Shown: in pieces, positions 44,123-52,359 of the stretch
Layout: every line of letters begins with the position of its first letter
How positions within the stretch are numbered: position 1 is the first letter of the stretch
Assembly: GCF_000306765.2 (NCBI RefSeq)
Contig: NC_017941.2
Span: forward strand, 930,001-994,000
Direction of reading: 5' to 3'
Source of the DNA: Haloferax mediterranei ATCC 33500
Lineage (GTDB): Archaea > Halobacteriota > Halobacteria > Halobacteriales > Haloferacaceae
Length of the DNA: 64,000 nucleotides
Notes under the pieces: generated by a model
Told to the model about the DNA's origin: nothing
Seen by the model: only the letters and a program-made list of their open reading frames with translations
The model's database searches: none
Program-made: the position numbers and the translations under genes

Positions 44123-44887
44123 GTGATAGGTCCCACCGTCGCCGTTCCGCAACTTTCGGTCTCCGACCTCGACGCGGAACAGAACGAAAAGACGATACGG
44201 GAACGCGCAGCCAACCTCCCGGACAACGTCGATATCGCGTTGTTCCCCGAGTACGCGCTTACTGGCTTCGTTGCCGATAACCGCGCCTTCAGCGGTGCCG
44301 TCTCACGTGGCCACGCGACCGACTTCCTCGCGAGCGTCGCCGCCGACAACGAGTTCGATGTACTCGCGGGCTACCTCGAACAGGACGGTGAGTCGTTGTA
44401 CAACGCCGCGGCCTACGTTCGGCCCGACGGGTCGACGTCCGTCTACCGAAAGCGCCACCTCTGGGGTGACGAGTCCGCAGTCGTCACGCCCGGCGACGAC
44501 TTCGTCATCGTGGACACGGAAGCGGGCAAGACGGGACTGCTTACCTGCTACGACCTGAACTTCGTCGCCGATAGCGCCGCCTTGACCGACGAGCGCGTCG
44601 ACGCGCTGTTCGTCGTCGGGGCGTGGCCAGCCGCGCACTCTCAGAACTGGCGACTGCTCTGTCGCGCCCGCGCGCTGGACGGGGTCCGATGGCTCGTCGG
44701 TGCAAACCGAACCGGAACCGGCACGCTTCCCGGGTCGGACCAGACCGAGTACGCCGGTCGTTCACTCGTCGTCAGACCCGATGGGGCCGTTGCGGCGGCG
44801 CTGAACCGTGACGAACGAGACCTCGTGTGGACGCTCGACCGCGGCATGCTCGAAGAACAGCGGCAGTTCGTCGGGTCGGTCGAATAG
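44123..44887 (+). CDS. carbon-nitrogen hydrolase (nitrilase superfamily)
   Basis: A 254-aa amidase with the complete E-K-C triad: Glu43 (FPEYALTGF), Lys110 (YRKRHLWGDE) and Cys142 (LLTCYDLNF). It hydrolyses a non-peptide C-N bond, such as an omega-amide, N-carbamoyl compound or deaminated glutathione; the exact substrate is not predictable. I start at GTG 44123 because a TATA box sits about 25-32 nt upstream and the family N-terminus begins just there. In-frame ATG 44060 and the open frame to 43973 would add an unrelated basic lead. Confidence 0.86.
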   Translation: MIGPTVAVPQLSVSDLDAEQNEKTIRERAANLPDNVDIALFPEYALTGFVADNRAFSGAVSRGHATDFLASVAADNEFDVLAGYLEQDGESLYNAAAYVRPDGSTSVYRKRHLWGDESAVVTPGDDFVIVDTEAGKTGLLTCYDLNFVADSAALTDERVDALFVVGAWPAAHSQNWRLLCRARALDGVRWLVGANRTGTGTLPGSDQTEYAGRSLVVRPDGAVAAALNRDERDLVWTLDRGMLEEQRQFVGSVE

Positions 44888-44993
44888 CTGAGCGTGACGC
44901 CTCGACACGCCCACGACACGGGCGCGTCGGGGGAAACCGGACCACATCACCGGAAGCGAGGGGGGTTTTGCCGGCGATAGCCAACCACGCTCG

Positions 44994-46082
44994 ATGACGG
45001 ATACGCTCTTTAGTCCGCTTTCATTCCGGGAGACGGAGGTCCCGAACCGCGTCATGGTTTCGCCGATGTGTCAGTACTCTTCGACTGACGGCTTTGCCAA
45101 CGACTGGCACCTCGTCCATCTCGGCAGCCGCGCCGTCGGCGGTGCGGGCATCGTGATGACCGAGGCGACGGCCGTCTCGCCGGAAGGGCGTATCTCGCCG
45201 CACGACCTCGGAATCTGGAGCGACGAGCACGTAGAGTCGCTCGAACGTATCTCTTCGTTCGTCGAGTCGATGGGGAGCGTTCCGGCGATTCAACTCGCTC
45301 ATGCGGGCCGGAAGGCGAGCAAGTCGCGCCCGTGGGACGGGAGCGACCCCATCTGCCCCGAAGACGGTGGCTGGACGACCGTCGCGCCGAGTGACGTGCC
45401 GTGGCCCTACGAGGGCGAACCGCCGGAACTCCACGAACTGACGACCCAAGAGATCGCCGGCATCGTCGACGATTTCCGCGCGGCCGCAGTGCGCGCCCTG
45501 GACGCAGGCTTCGAAATCGCGGAAGTTCACGCCGCACACGGCTACCTCCTTCACGAGTTCCTCTCACCGGTGACGAACCGCCGCGAGGACGCGTACGGCG
45601 GGTCGTTCGAGAACCGAACGCGACTCGTCCGTGAAGTGACCGAGACAGTCCGCGGAGTCTGGCCGGACGACAAACCCGTGTTCGTCCGCATCTCGGCGAC
45701 GGATTGGCTCGACGACCGCGACTCGTGGGACCTCGAACAGTCCGTGCGCCTCGCAGACGACCTCGACGACCTCGGCGTCGACCTCGTGGACGTGAGTGCC
45801 GGTGGCACCCATCCCGACCAACAGATTCCGAACACCGGCCCCGGCTATCAGGTGCCGTACGCCGAGGTCATCAGCGACGAGACCGACGTTCGAGTCGGCG
45901 CAGTCGGCGGGATTCGGACGGCCCGTCACGCCGACGAAGTTGTCAGCAACGGTCGGGCCGACCTCGCCATCGTCGGTCGCGAACACCTCCGCGACCCCTA
46001 CTTTGCGCTCCACGCCGCGGAAGACCTCAACGCCGACACGGAGTGGCCGCCGCAGTACCGTCGGGCGGTCCCGCGTCGGTAG
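44994..46082 (+). CDS. NADH:flavin oxidoreductase (old yellow enzyme, YqjM type)
   Basis: A 362-aa FMN (beta/alpha)8-barrel ene-reductase. It has the N-terminal MVSPMCQYSS with the YqjM-type Cys (about residue 25), AHAGRKA (about 103-109), the active-site AHGYLLHEFLSPVTNRR (about 181-197) and the phosphate-binding GGIRTARHADE. It reduces activated C=C bonds with NAD(P)H in the cytoplasm; the physiological substrate is unknown. Monocistronic. Confidence 0.92.
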   Translation: MTDTLFSPLSFRETEVPNRVMVSPMCQYSSTDGFANDWHLVHLGSRAVGGAGIVMTEATAVSPEGRISPHDLGIWSDEHVESLERISSFVESMGSVPAIQLAHAGRKASKSRPWDGSDPICPEDGGWTTVAPSDVPWPYEGEPPELHELTTQEIAGIVDDFRAAAVRALDAGFEIAEVHAAHGYLLHEFLSPVTNRREDAYGGSFENRTRLVREVTETVRGVWPDDKPVFVRISATDWLDDRDSWDLEQSVRLADDLDDLGVDLVDVSAGGTHPDQQIPNTGPGYQVPYAEVISDETDVRVGAVGGIRTARHADEVVSNGRADLAIVGREHLRDPYFALHAAEDLNADTEWPPQYRRAVPRR

Positions 46083-46151
46083 TCACCTCATAACCTTCCT
46101 TTCGTCTCTCGCTCTCGAAGGCTTATCCCCGCGGCGACCCAACCGTGGGCC

Positions 46152-46961
46152 ATGAGCGACCGACGACGGGACGACGACATCCTCGACCTGCTCGATGACC
46201 TCGGGGACACGCTCGACGAACTCGGTTCCGAACTCCGGGACGAGCGAGCGCGCGAGCGACGCGGCCGCAGTCGCGAGGGGCGTGACCGCTTCCAACCGCC
46301 GCGCCCGCCGACGTTCGGCGAGGTCATGCGATTCACCGAATCGTACACCATCCCAACCGTTATCGCCGTCCTCGAAGCGACGATTGCCTCGCTCGAACTA
46401 CTTCGCCGCCTCATGCGCCTCTCTGACCCGAGCCGCGCGATGGAGGACGCCCGAAGCGAGACGGAAGCCCGAATGCGTGATGTCCCACGAAGCGCTGTTT
46501 CAGGCGTCGAGCGCGCCCTCGACGAACTTCGAAACGCCCTCTCGGAAACCGATATGCCGTCGAATCCCGAGGCACGCGACGTGATGGACCGCGCCCGCTC
46601 GTTGACCGACGAACTCGACGCGCGAATCTCCGAGGCGACAGAAGAACGCACGTCCCGCGAACGCCGCTGGCGCGAGGACGAACGCCGATTCGAATCGGAG
46701 TGGCAACAGCGCGACGACCGAACGCGAACCCGCTCGCGCGGGTCGGAAACGGGAGAGTCGGGACCCGCGGAGACAGGACCGGTCCGAATCGACGTAACCG
46801 AAGAAGGAACCGACGCAAGCAGCGACGATGCCGCGGCGGACGACGGGCCGACGGTAGATGTCGACGCCGAGTTGGAGTCGATTAAGCGCGACGTGAAAGG
46901 AGACGGTGACGACGGTGACGACGGCCACGGCGGCGACGACGCGGAACCGAGCGACCGCTGA
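46152..46961 (+). CDS. haloarchaeal Arg/Asp-rich helical protein (DUF7547-like)
   Basis: A 269-aa highly charged protein with no cysteines. An N-terminal DDILDLLDDLGDTLDELGSE stretch and an Arg-rich segment (about 35-55) are followed by a short hydrophobic stretch (about 68-88) that may be a monotopic or single membrane helix. Long coiled-coil-like helices and an acidic low-complexity tail follow (DGDDGDDGHGGDDAE). I recall it as DUF7547, unknown function. It is convergent with the next gene, only 3 nt apart. Confidence 0.7.
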   Translation: MSDRRRDDDILDLLDDLGDTLDELGSELRDERARERRGRSREGRDRFQPPRPPTFGEVMRFTESYTIPTVIAVLEATIASLELLRRLMRLSDPSRAMEDARSETEARMRDVPRSAVSGVERALDELRNALSETDMPSNPEARDVMDRARSLTDELDARISEATEERTSRERRWREDERRFESEWQQRDDRTRTRSRGSETGESGPAETGPVRIDVTEEGTDASSDDAAADDGPTVDVDAELESIKRDVKGDGDDGDDGHGGDDAEPSDR

Positions 46962-46964
46962 GAG

Positions 46965-47429
46965 TTACTGACCCGGCCCGACCTCGATTCGGAAGATATC
47001 TGTGAGCCATGCGGCGAGCGCGAGGAAAACCAGCCCCGCCGCACCCGTTACGTAGACTGGTGTGAGCTGAGTAGTCGTGAAAAGTACCATCGCGGCGAAG
47101 AGCAGCGAAACGACGCCGAGGAGTGCGAGCGCCGACGCCGCGCCGAGTCGCCACCAGTGGATGTCGGTCCCCTTCGAGTTCTGTCGGACCACCTGCGCGA
47201 CGCCCGCGCCGACGACACCGAGGCCGACGAGATACGCGGCGAACAGCACGTCGTAGTTCGCGCCCGCGGAGCCGAACACCGCCTCGATAACGTCGAAGCC
47301 GACGATGAGGAGATACCCCGGAATCTGCAACGGTTGGAACTGCACGTATCGGAGTACGAACAGTCCGACGAGGACGGCGGTGGCAACGGTGGCGTCGCGC
47401 GCGAACACGTAGCTGCGCGTGCGATTCAT
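46965..47429 (-). CDS. four-helix membrane protein of unknown function
   Basis: A 154-aa integral membrane protein with hydrophobic helices at about 12-30, 37-75 (probably two), 95-115 and 122-142, and short polar ends. No catalytic motif is visible. It may belong to one of the numbered haloarchaeal DUF families. ATG 47429 is the first start. The 88-nt gap to the thiolase-OB gene holds nothing clear. Confidence 0.65.
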   Translation of the reverse strand: MNRTRSYVFARDATVATAVLVGLFVLRYVQFQPLQIPGYLLIVGFDVIEAVFGSAGANYDVLFAAYLVGLGVVGAGVAQVVRQNSKGTDIHWWRLGAASALALLGVVSLLFAAMVLFTTTQLTPVYVTGAAGLVFLALAAWLTDIFRIEVGPGQ

Positions 47430-47517
47430 AATCGGGATAGAAGGTATGTTTGTATCAGTATTTCCCCGGCGGAACGTGGGGCGTTTGACGGCGTTGTCGG
47501 TGAACGTGTCGTCGCGG

Positions 47518-47892
47518 CTAGACCGGTTCGAACCGGTAGCCGTCCCACTCTTGACTTTCGGGTTCGCGGATGCCAGCGCCGGGTTCGCGGAGTTCCTCGC
47601 AGTAGACGGGTTCGACCTCGTCGCCGATATCTACGTCCTCGGTCGTGACCTGTCCGATGGCGCGGGCGGGTTCGCCGTCGACGTCGAACTCGACGATTGC
47701 GAGCGTGTTAGGCTGGCGGACGCCGGGCGGCGTCGCGGTCGAGGTCGTCCACGTCAGCACCGTCGCGGTGTACCCGCTCAGGTCGACGGTGCCGACCGGT
47801 TCCTCGCCGCCGGGACCGACCGGGTGGCCGGGGTAGGTGATGCTCCCGTCGGGGTAGCGGTACGCCTCCATCGCGGGCGTGTCGTCGGACAT
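47518..47892 (-). CDS. OB-fold partner subunit of the adjacent thiolase (DUF35-like)
   Basis: A 124-aa protein of the acyl-CoA-binding OB-fold (DUF35) family that partners archaeal thiolases. It has YTATVLTWTTSTATPPG and the OB-fold segment GEPARAIGQVTTEDVDIGDEVEPVY. The zinc-ribbon cysteines common in DUF35 proteins are missing, with only one Cys in the chain. ATG 47892 shares one base with the thiolase stop, so the two are translationally coupled and presumably form one enzyme complex. Confidence 0.85.
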   Translation of the reverse strand: MSDDTPAMEAYRYPDGSITYPGHPVGPGGEEPVGTVDLSGYTATVLTWTTSTATPPGVRQPNTLAIVEFDVDGEPARAIGQVTTEDVDIGDEVEPVYCEELREPGAGIREPESQEWDGYRFEPV

Positions 47893-49043
47893 TATTGGGA
47901 CTCCATGATGGTCGTAGTCACGCAGTTGCCGAAGCCGCCGACGTTGCACGCGAGACCGATGTCGGCGTCGACCTGTCGGTCGCCTGCGTCACCGATGAGT
48001 TGCTTGTAAATCTCGTACACCTGTGCGACGCCGGACGCGCCGAGCGGGTGACCCTTCGATTTCAGGCCGCCGGAGGTGTTGATGGGGAGTTCGCCGTCGC
48101 GGTCCGTGACGCCCTCTTCGACGGCCTTCCAGCCCTCACCCTTCTCGAAGAAGCCGAGGTCTTCGGACTGGAGGAATTCGAGGATGGTGAACATGTCGTG
48201 GAGTTCGGCCACGTCGATGTCGTCCGGTTCGAGGTCGGCCATCTCGTAGGCAATGTCGGAAGAGTTGACGACGCCTCCCATCGTGGTCGGGTCGGCGCGC
48301 TCGTGGACGACGTGGGTGTCCGTCGCGCCGCCGATACCGGAGATAACGACGTAGTCGTCGGTGTACTCGCGGGCGACCGATTCGGAACAGAAGACGAGCG
48401 CCGCAGAACCGTCCGTAATCGGACAGAAGTCGTAGAGACGAAGCGGGTCGGCGACGACCGGCGAGTCGAGAACGGTTTCGAGGTCGACTTCCTTGCGGAA
48501 CTGGGCGTGGGGATTGTCGAGGCCGTTTTTGTGGTTCTTGACGGCGACTTTCCCGAGTGACTCCCGCGGAGCGTCGTAGGTGTCGAGGTAGAGTCGAGCG
48601 GTGAGTCCCGCAAACGAAGGAAGCGTCACGCCGTGTTTGTACTCCACCGGGTGGGTCAGGGAGGCGATAACGTCCGTCGCCTCCGCCGTCGAGCGGTGGG
48701 TCATCTTCTCGCCGCCGACGAGCATCGTCATGTCGGACGCACCGGAGGCGACCGACTGCCACGCGGCGTAGACGCCTGCCCCGCCGGACGAGGAGGTCTG
48801 GTCGATTCGGGCGGTGTACGCAGGCATCGCCGCGAGGTCGTGAGCGAGGGCGTTCGGCACGCCTGTCTGGCCCTCGAACTCACCGCTCGCCATATTCGAG
48901 ACGTAGAGGTGCTCGATTTCGTCGGGCGATACGTCGGCGTCCGCGAGTGCGGCTTGGCCGGCCTCGGCAAGCAACTCGCGAATCCACGCGTCGCGCTGCC
49001 CGAACTGGGTCATCGATGCACCGATGATCGCTACGCGGTCCAT
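47892..49043 (-). CDS. two-component thiolase catalytic subunit with Ser at nucleophile position
   Basis: A 383-aa thiolase-fold (SCP2/acetoacetyl-CoA thiolase-like) protein starting MDRVAIIGASMTQFG. Where the family has its catalytic Cys (ACASGG), this has QTSSSGG, so Ser84 replaces it. The downstream SGGLKSKGHPLGASG (His) and ACNVGGFGN elements are retained. Haloferax mediterranei has, from memory, two-subunit thiolases of this kind (BktB-like) with a Ser-His-His triad. Likely roles are acetoacetyl-CoA or 3-ketovaleryl-CoA formation, or fatty-acid or polyester metabolism. Upstream start 49061 would add six residues. Confidence 0.87.
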   Translation of the reverse strand: MDRVAIIGASMTQFGQRDAWIRELLAEAGQAALADADVSPDEIEHLYVSNMASGEFEGQTGVPNALAHDLAAMPAYTARIDQTSSSGGAGVYAAWQSVASGASDMTMLVGGEKMTHRSTAEATDVIASLTHPVEYKHGVTLPSFAGLTARLYLDTYDAPRESLGKVAVKNHKNGLDNPHAQFRKEVDLETVLDSPVVADPLRLYDFCPITDGSAALVFCSESVAREYTDDYVVISGIGGATDTHVVHERADPTTMGGVVNSSDIAYEMADLEPDDIDVAELHDMFTILEFLQSEDLGFFEKGEGWKAVEEGVTDRDGELPINTSGGLKSKGHPLGASGVAQVYEIYKQLIGDAGDRQVDADIGLACNVGGFGNCVTTTIMESQ

Positions 49044-49151
49044 ACGCGCACGTCGTCGCACCGAGATTTAAAACCGGCCAATCGCCAGCGGCCACTCTCT
49101 CCGCGACCACGTCTCAAACCGTTTATCAGTCAGACACTCGAATCACCGGCC

Positions 49152-49565
49152 ATGGACGCCGAACGTCTCGCGCCAACTATCGGGCTTATTGGTTCGATTC
49201 TCCTCGCGGTTGCCGTCGCGGTGCCAGCCGTCGCCGTCGAAGCCAGCAACGGACAGATGGCCGCGTACTACGCTTCCGGCCCTGTCGGCCTCTCTATCGT
49301 CGGGATGCTCGCATTGCTCGAAGTCATCGTCTTCCTCTCCGGACGGCAGAACCGGACCGACCCGGCGACGGCCGCCGGTCTCGGGGTCGTGCTCTCGCTT
49401 TCGATGCTCGGTCTCGCCGTACTGTGGTCGGTTTCCATCGACCCGACCGTCCTGTTCAGTTTCGAGCAGCAGTACGCGTGGCTCAGCTACCACCGCTGGA
49501 CAGTCATCGGAGCCGCCGCCGTCGCTCTCGTCGGCGGAGTCGGATACGCTCGGAGCATCCTGTAG
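49152..49565 (+). CDS. four-helix haloarchaeal membrane protein (DUF7548-like)
   Basis: A 137-aa membrane protein (MDAERLAPTIGLIGSILLAV) with four helices at about 8-28, 42-60, 70-90 and 113-133. A conserved-looking SGRQNRTDPATAAGL loop lies between the second and third. No catalytic residue. I recall it as DUF7548, unknown function. ATG 49152 is chosen because the long open frame upstream overlaps the thiolase antisense and has a different composition. Confidence 0.72.
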   Translation: MDAERLAPTIGLIGSILLAVAVAVPAVAVEASNGQMAAYYASGPVGLSIVGMLALLEVIVFLSGRQNRTDPATAAGLGVVLSLSMLGLAVLWSVSIDPTVLFSFEQQYAWLSYHRWTVIGAAAVALVGGVGYARSIL

Positions 49566-49850
49566 ACCGGATTCACAATCATCCCTGTACTCCGCGTTTA
49601 CAACCACCTCAACTGTACTCTACGTTTACAACCGAATCAATCGTTCTCTCGGTGTTCTTCACTCGTCAAACCGGTGTCTCGTTTGTCTCTGTCGCTGTCG
49701 GTTTTCGGAACACCCCGTTCGACTGAGCGCCGCCGGACCAGAGTGTGGTTTTGTGCCCCGTTCCCGAGTCGAACCACCCCGACGATGTCCCGTGGTTTTC
49801 TGCTCCGCGAGTCGAAAGGCCCTTAACAGTCGGTGGATAATGAGGAAATG
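49566..49850. other. 285-nt non-coding region ahead of the SRP RNA, with short direct repeat
   Basis: No ORF with haloarchaeal character. It contains two 28-nt imperfect direct repeats (49585-49612 and 49613-49640), each starting ctgtact and containing cgtttacaacc. Nearer the SRP RNA, the TATA-like ccttaac (49811-49817) and gataat (49836-49841) are candidate promoter elements for the RNA. Confidence 0.55.
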
Positions 49851-49854
49851 GACT

Positions 49855-50160
49855 AGGTCGGGCAGTTAGGCCCTGCTCTTCACCCGCGAAATAGGTCTTT
49901 AGCGGGGACCGAACACGGGCGCGTCCGGTCAGACCGGCGCGGGCCCCGGAAGCCAACGTAGAAACCTCGTCCTTCGGGGACAGCGGTTCCGCGTACCCCT
50001 TCCGCAGGGAAGGGTTTGCGCGGTTCATCGGTGGTACCCCGCCAGGCGCGGAAGCGAGCAGCGGACCATCGGACGTGCGTCGCTCGAGGGATCGCGGGGT
50101 GGAGGAGGCAACCGGGATTCCCCACGTCGGAACGCCGGGCAACCTCGCTGTCCACCCATT
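49855..50160 (+). ncRNA. ffs: signal recognition particle 7S RNA
   Basis: The RNA scaffold of SRP, which targets ribosomes making membrane and Sec-secreted proteins. The diagnostic helix 8 is visible at 50041-50064: gccaggcgcggaagcgagca followed by gcgg. The GGAA tetraloop is closed by GC/GC pairs, and the CAGG and AGCAGC loop strands bind SRP54. The 5' Alu part has ttaggcc (49865-49871) and hairpin cccgc...gcggg (49882-49905). A perfect hairpin cccttcc-gca-gggaaggg (49997-50014) would be helix 6. Ends are approximate: size about 305 nt as in other haloarchaea. It is on the + strand and has no ORF of note. Confidence 0.85.
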
Positions 50161-50328
50161 CATACTTCATTTCACGCGCTGACTGTCGGGTCTCTCGACT
50201 GAATCACGACTTCGAGAGAGCCTTCAGTCGGCGTCATTCCTTCGATACACAGTCCGTCGCAATCGCTCGCGTCGGTACTCAGAGTCTATAGAAAATCCTG
50301 CACGTGGGTTGTCTCCGCAGCGGGACGA
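50161..50328. other. non-coding spacer between SRP RNA and tatA
   Basis: 168 nt between the SRP RNA end and the tatA stop. catttc/cttc-rich sequence just after the RNA may help termination. tctatagaaaa (50286-50296) is a TATA-like word, but no gene follows it on the + strand. Nothing else is recognised. Confidence 0.4.
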
Positions 50329-50616
50329 TTAGCTCTCTGTTTCGGTTTCCGTCTCGGTGGCGGTCGTCTCGGTGGCGGTTGTCTCGGACGTGGTCGTCTC
50401 GTCCTCTTCTTCCTCGGATTCTTCGCCTTCTACGCCCTCCTTCAGTTCCTCTTCGATTTCCTGACGTCCGCGGCGGAACTCACCCATCGCCTGGCCGGAT
50501 GACCGAGCGAGCTGGGGGAGCTTATTCGCGCCGAACAGCAGGATAACGATGAGCAGGACGATAAGCAGTTCTGGACCGCCCGGGAGTCCCGGAAACAGTG
50601 GAATGGAGTTGAGCAT
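50329..50616 (-). CDS. tatA: Sec-independent translocase subunit TatA
   Basis: TatA oligomerises to form the pore of the twin-arginine pathway that exports folded proteins, the dominant route in haloarchaea. The 95-aa protein has an N-terminal membrane helix (GPELLIVLLIVILLFGANKL, about 12-31), the hinge and amphipathic helix (PQLARSSGQAMGEFRRG), then an acidic stretch and a Thr/Glu repeat tail (ETTATETTATETETETES). I start at ATG 50616 (MLNSIPLFPG). The open frame upstream runs through the tRNA gene and is not coding. No tatC is in the window. Confidence 0.9.
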   Translation of the reverse strand: MLNSIPLFPGLPGGPELLIVLLIVILLFGANKLPQLARSSGQAMGEFRRGRQEIEEELKEGVEGEESEEEEDETTTSETTATETTATETETETES

Positions 50617-50739
50617 TACGTTCGCATAGGGTCGGGGGGAAGATAAGAGAGACGGTCCGATTCGGTGAGTGAGAACAGCGGTATCACGTTCACGACGTAC
50701 CCATCGCCATCGCTCCTTGTTGGTTGTGTCCGCGAAGAA

Positions 50740-50810
50740 TGCACCGGCTGGGAATCGAACCCAGATAATTGGCTTGGAAGGCCAATGTCTTACCATTAGA
50801 CCACCGGTGC
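50740..50810 (-). tRNA. tRNA-Gly (anticodon TCC)
   Basis: Minus strand 50810 to 50740: acceptor GCACCGG pairs with CCGGTGC, D-arm TGGTCTAATGGTAAGACA, anticodon stem TTGGC/GCCAA with loop CTTCCAA (TCC), T-arm CTGGG-TTCGATT-CCCAG, discriminator A. No intron is seen. It decodes GGA/GGG glycine codons. It starts 123 nt upstream of tatA on the same strand. Confidence 0.95.
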
Positions 50811-50926
50811 TCACTTTGTTCGCACCGTGCATCGACGAACTCCGTCCGTCTCAACACCGGTGCTTACTCGCTTCGCTCGTTCGCACCGAGCCTCGACCTC
50901 ACTTCGTTCGGCCGAGACACCGGTGC
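50802..50926 (-). repeat. short repeats of the tRNA-Gly 5' end in its upstream flank
   Basis: caccggtgc, the first nine nt of the tRNA on the minus strand, occurs at 50802-50810 (in the tRNA), 50855-50863 and 50918-50926. Each is followed by ct/tt-rich ttcgcaccg-like sequence (50821-50829; 50883-50891). It reads as an imperfect 53-63-nt tandem duplication upstream of the tRNA start. No integrase or element end is nearby. Confidence 0.65.
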
Positions 50927-51028
50927 GCTCGAACCAGCGTCTATTCCCTCATTCTCGACGCCCCAATAAGGATGTTACCTTTTCGATTGGGCGACGATGT
51001 TGTCCGATTTTCCCGTGTTATCGGTGTT

Positions 51029-52276
51029 CTATAACCCGTCTGAGATGAATTCGAGTTCCAACTCAGTCTCAGCGTCGCCGTGTGCGACGACGACGGTCCC
51101 GTCTTCCGTCTCGGGGATGTCGACGTCCACTTCACCGTCGGCGTTAGTCGTTCCCACGACCTCGCCGTTCACGGTTACCGTCGCGTTCTCGACGGGAGTC
51201 CCGTTCTGCGTGGCGACGAGCGTCACGTTTTCTCCGGCCGTGACGTCGCCGTCAAAACTCACGGAGAGGTTGGACTCGGATTCGGCGCTTGCGTTTTCGG
51301 TCGTGTCGTTCTCGCCGGTTGCGTCGGCGGAAACATCAGCATCAGCGGAGGCCTCGACATCGGCGGACGCCTCAGCCTCAGCATCGGCGGACGCCTCAGC
51401 GTCTGCGTCAGCGTGCTGCTCCGCGTCGACGTTCTTAATCGGGACATCCGTTCCCGATTCACTGATGACGGGCTTGAGGATGTACTTCCCGCTTTTGCCC
51501 GCCTTGAAGGCGGTGATGTCGAAGACGAAGTCAACGGAGGACCCGCTTTCGACCTCGAACGCCGAGTTGAGTTGGAGTTTTTCGCTCGGGAGCTTGATGT
51601 TCACCTGCTCGCCGGTCTTGAGCGTCCCGTCGACCTCGCTCACGTGGACGAACACCTTGGTGTAGTTGTCCTCGGGCACGCCGTACTCGCCGACGAGGCT
51701 GGCGTTGTCGCCCTGCAGTTCGGTCAGGTCGACGGTCACGTTGTCGACTTCGTAGGTGAGTTTTCCGCTGGTGTTGTCCTCTGTCGAGTCGGCACCGTCG
51801 GAGTCTCCTTCGGCGTCAGCATCGTTCTCAACGTCGGCATCTCCCTCGGCGTTCGCTTCGACAGACGCGTTCGTGGAGAGCGAGGTGTTCGACGTGTTCG
51901 TCGTTGCCTCGACCTCGACGCTCGCGTTTGCCGTCGCATTCGCCGTGGCGTTGGTCTCGACCGAGTCGTTCTCGGTGTCTGCCGACTCGCTGTCTTCGGC
52001 AGTGTCACTCTCGGCGTCGCCTTCCGCACGGACGAGCGTTACACTCTCGATAGTAACGTTGAGGTGCTCGAAGTCAGAGATAGCATTCTGCTCGTCACTC
52101 ACGTAGAAGTTCATCGTCCCCGTCTCGCTGTCTGTGCTGTCAGTGTCGTCGGACGACGTCGATTCAGTCGTGTCCTCCGACTGCGGGCTGTCCGTCAGTG
52201 TGCCTGCTCCACCGGCGCACCCGGCCAAGACGACCATGAGTGCGATCAGAACAGTCGCAAATACAGTACGGTTCAT
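51029..52276 (-). CDS. secreted low-complexity lipoprotein with DUF4382-like domain
   Basis: A 415-aa lipoprotein: signal and lipobox VVLAGCAGG (Cys at about 20), then Ser/Thr/Asp-rich linker. A DUF4382-like beta-rich domain follows, split by an inserted Asn/Thr/Ala/Glu-rich block (about 87-170; NATANATANASVE), with the domain continuing to about 290 (FVFDITAFKAGKSGKYILKP). A second block of Ala/Asp/Glu/Ser repeats (ADADAEASADAEAEASADVE) precedes a C-terminal carboxypeptidase-regulatory-like beta domain (about 345-400). It is probably a cell-surface, heavily glycosylated protein. The family of the insertions is not recognised. Confidence 0.8.
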   Translation of the reverse strand: MNRTVFATVLIALMVVLAGCAGGAGTLTDSPQSEDTTESTSSDDTDSTDSETGTMNFYVSDEQNAISDFEHLNVTIESVTLVRAEGDAESDTAEDSESADTENDSVETNATANATANASVEVEATTNTSNTSLSTNASVEANAEGDADVENDADAEGDSDGADSTEDNTSGKLTYEVDNVTVDLTELQGDNASLVGEYGVPEDNYTKVFVHVSEVDGTLKTGEQVNIKLPSEKLQLNSAFEVESGSSVDFVFDITAFKAGKSGKYILKPVISESGTDVPIKNVDAEQHADADAEASADAEAEASADVEASADADVSADATGENDTTENASAESESNLSVSFDGDVTAGENVTLVATQNGTPVENATVTVNGEVVGTTNADGEVDVDIPETEDGTVVVAHGDAETELELEFISDGL

Positions 52277-52359
52277 TGCAGGTGACTATACTGACTGGGG
52301 GAACTTGAGGGGGGTACTCTTCGGCCTCGAATTTCACCGAATTTCGCCGAATTACGGCC

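Noticed and set aside
48633..49151. extension of the DUF7548-like gene into the thiolase region
   Set aside because: The frame is antisense to the thiolase and the protein's hydrophobic N-terminus starts naturally at ATG 49152.
49855..50160. RNase P RNA
   Set aside because: I considered it for this structured RNA, but the GAGGAAAGUC and ACAGAAA core motifs are absent on both strands. The GGAA-tetraloop helix with CAGG and AGCAGC is diagnostic for SRP RNA instead.
50669..51048. short + strand frames around the tRNA-Gly repeats
   Set aside because: They arise from the tRNA and its low-complexity ctcgcttcg-type flank, are unrelated to each other and have no promoter.
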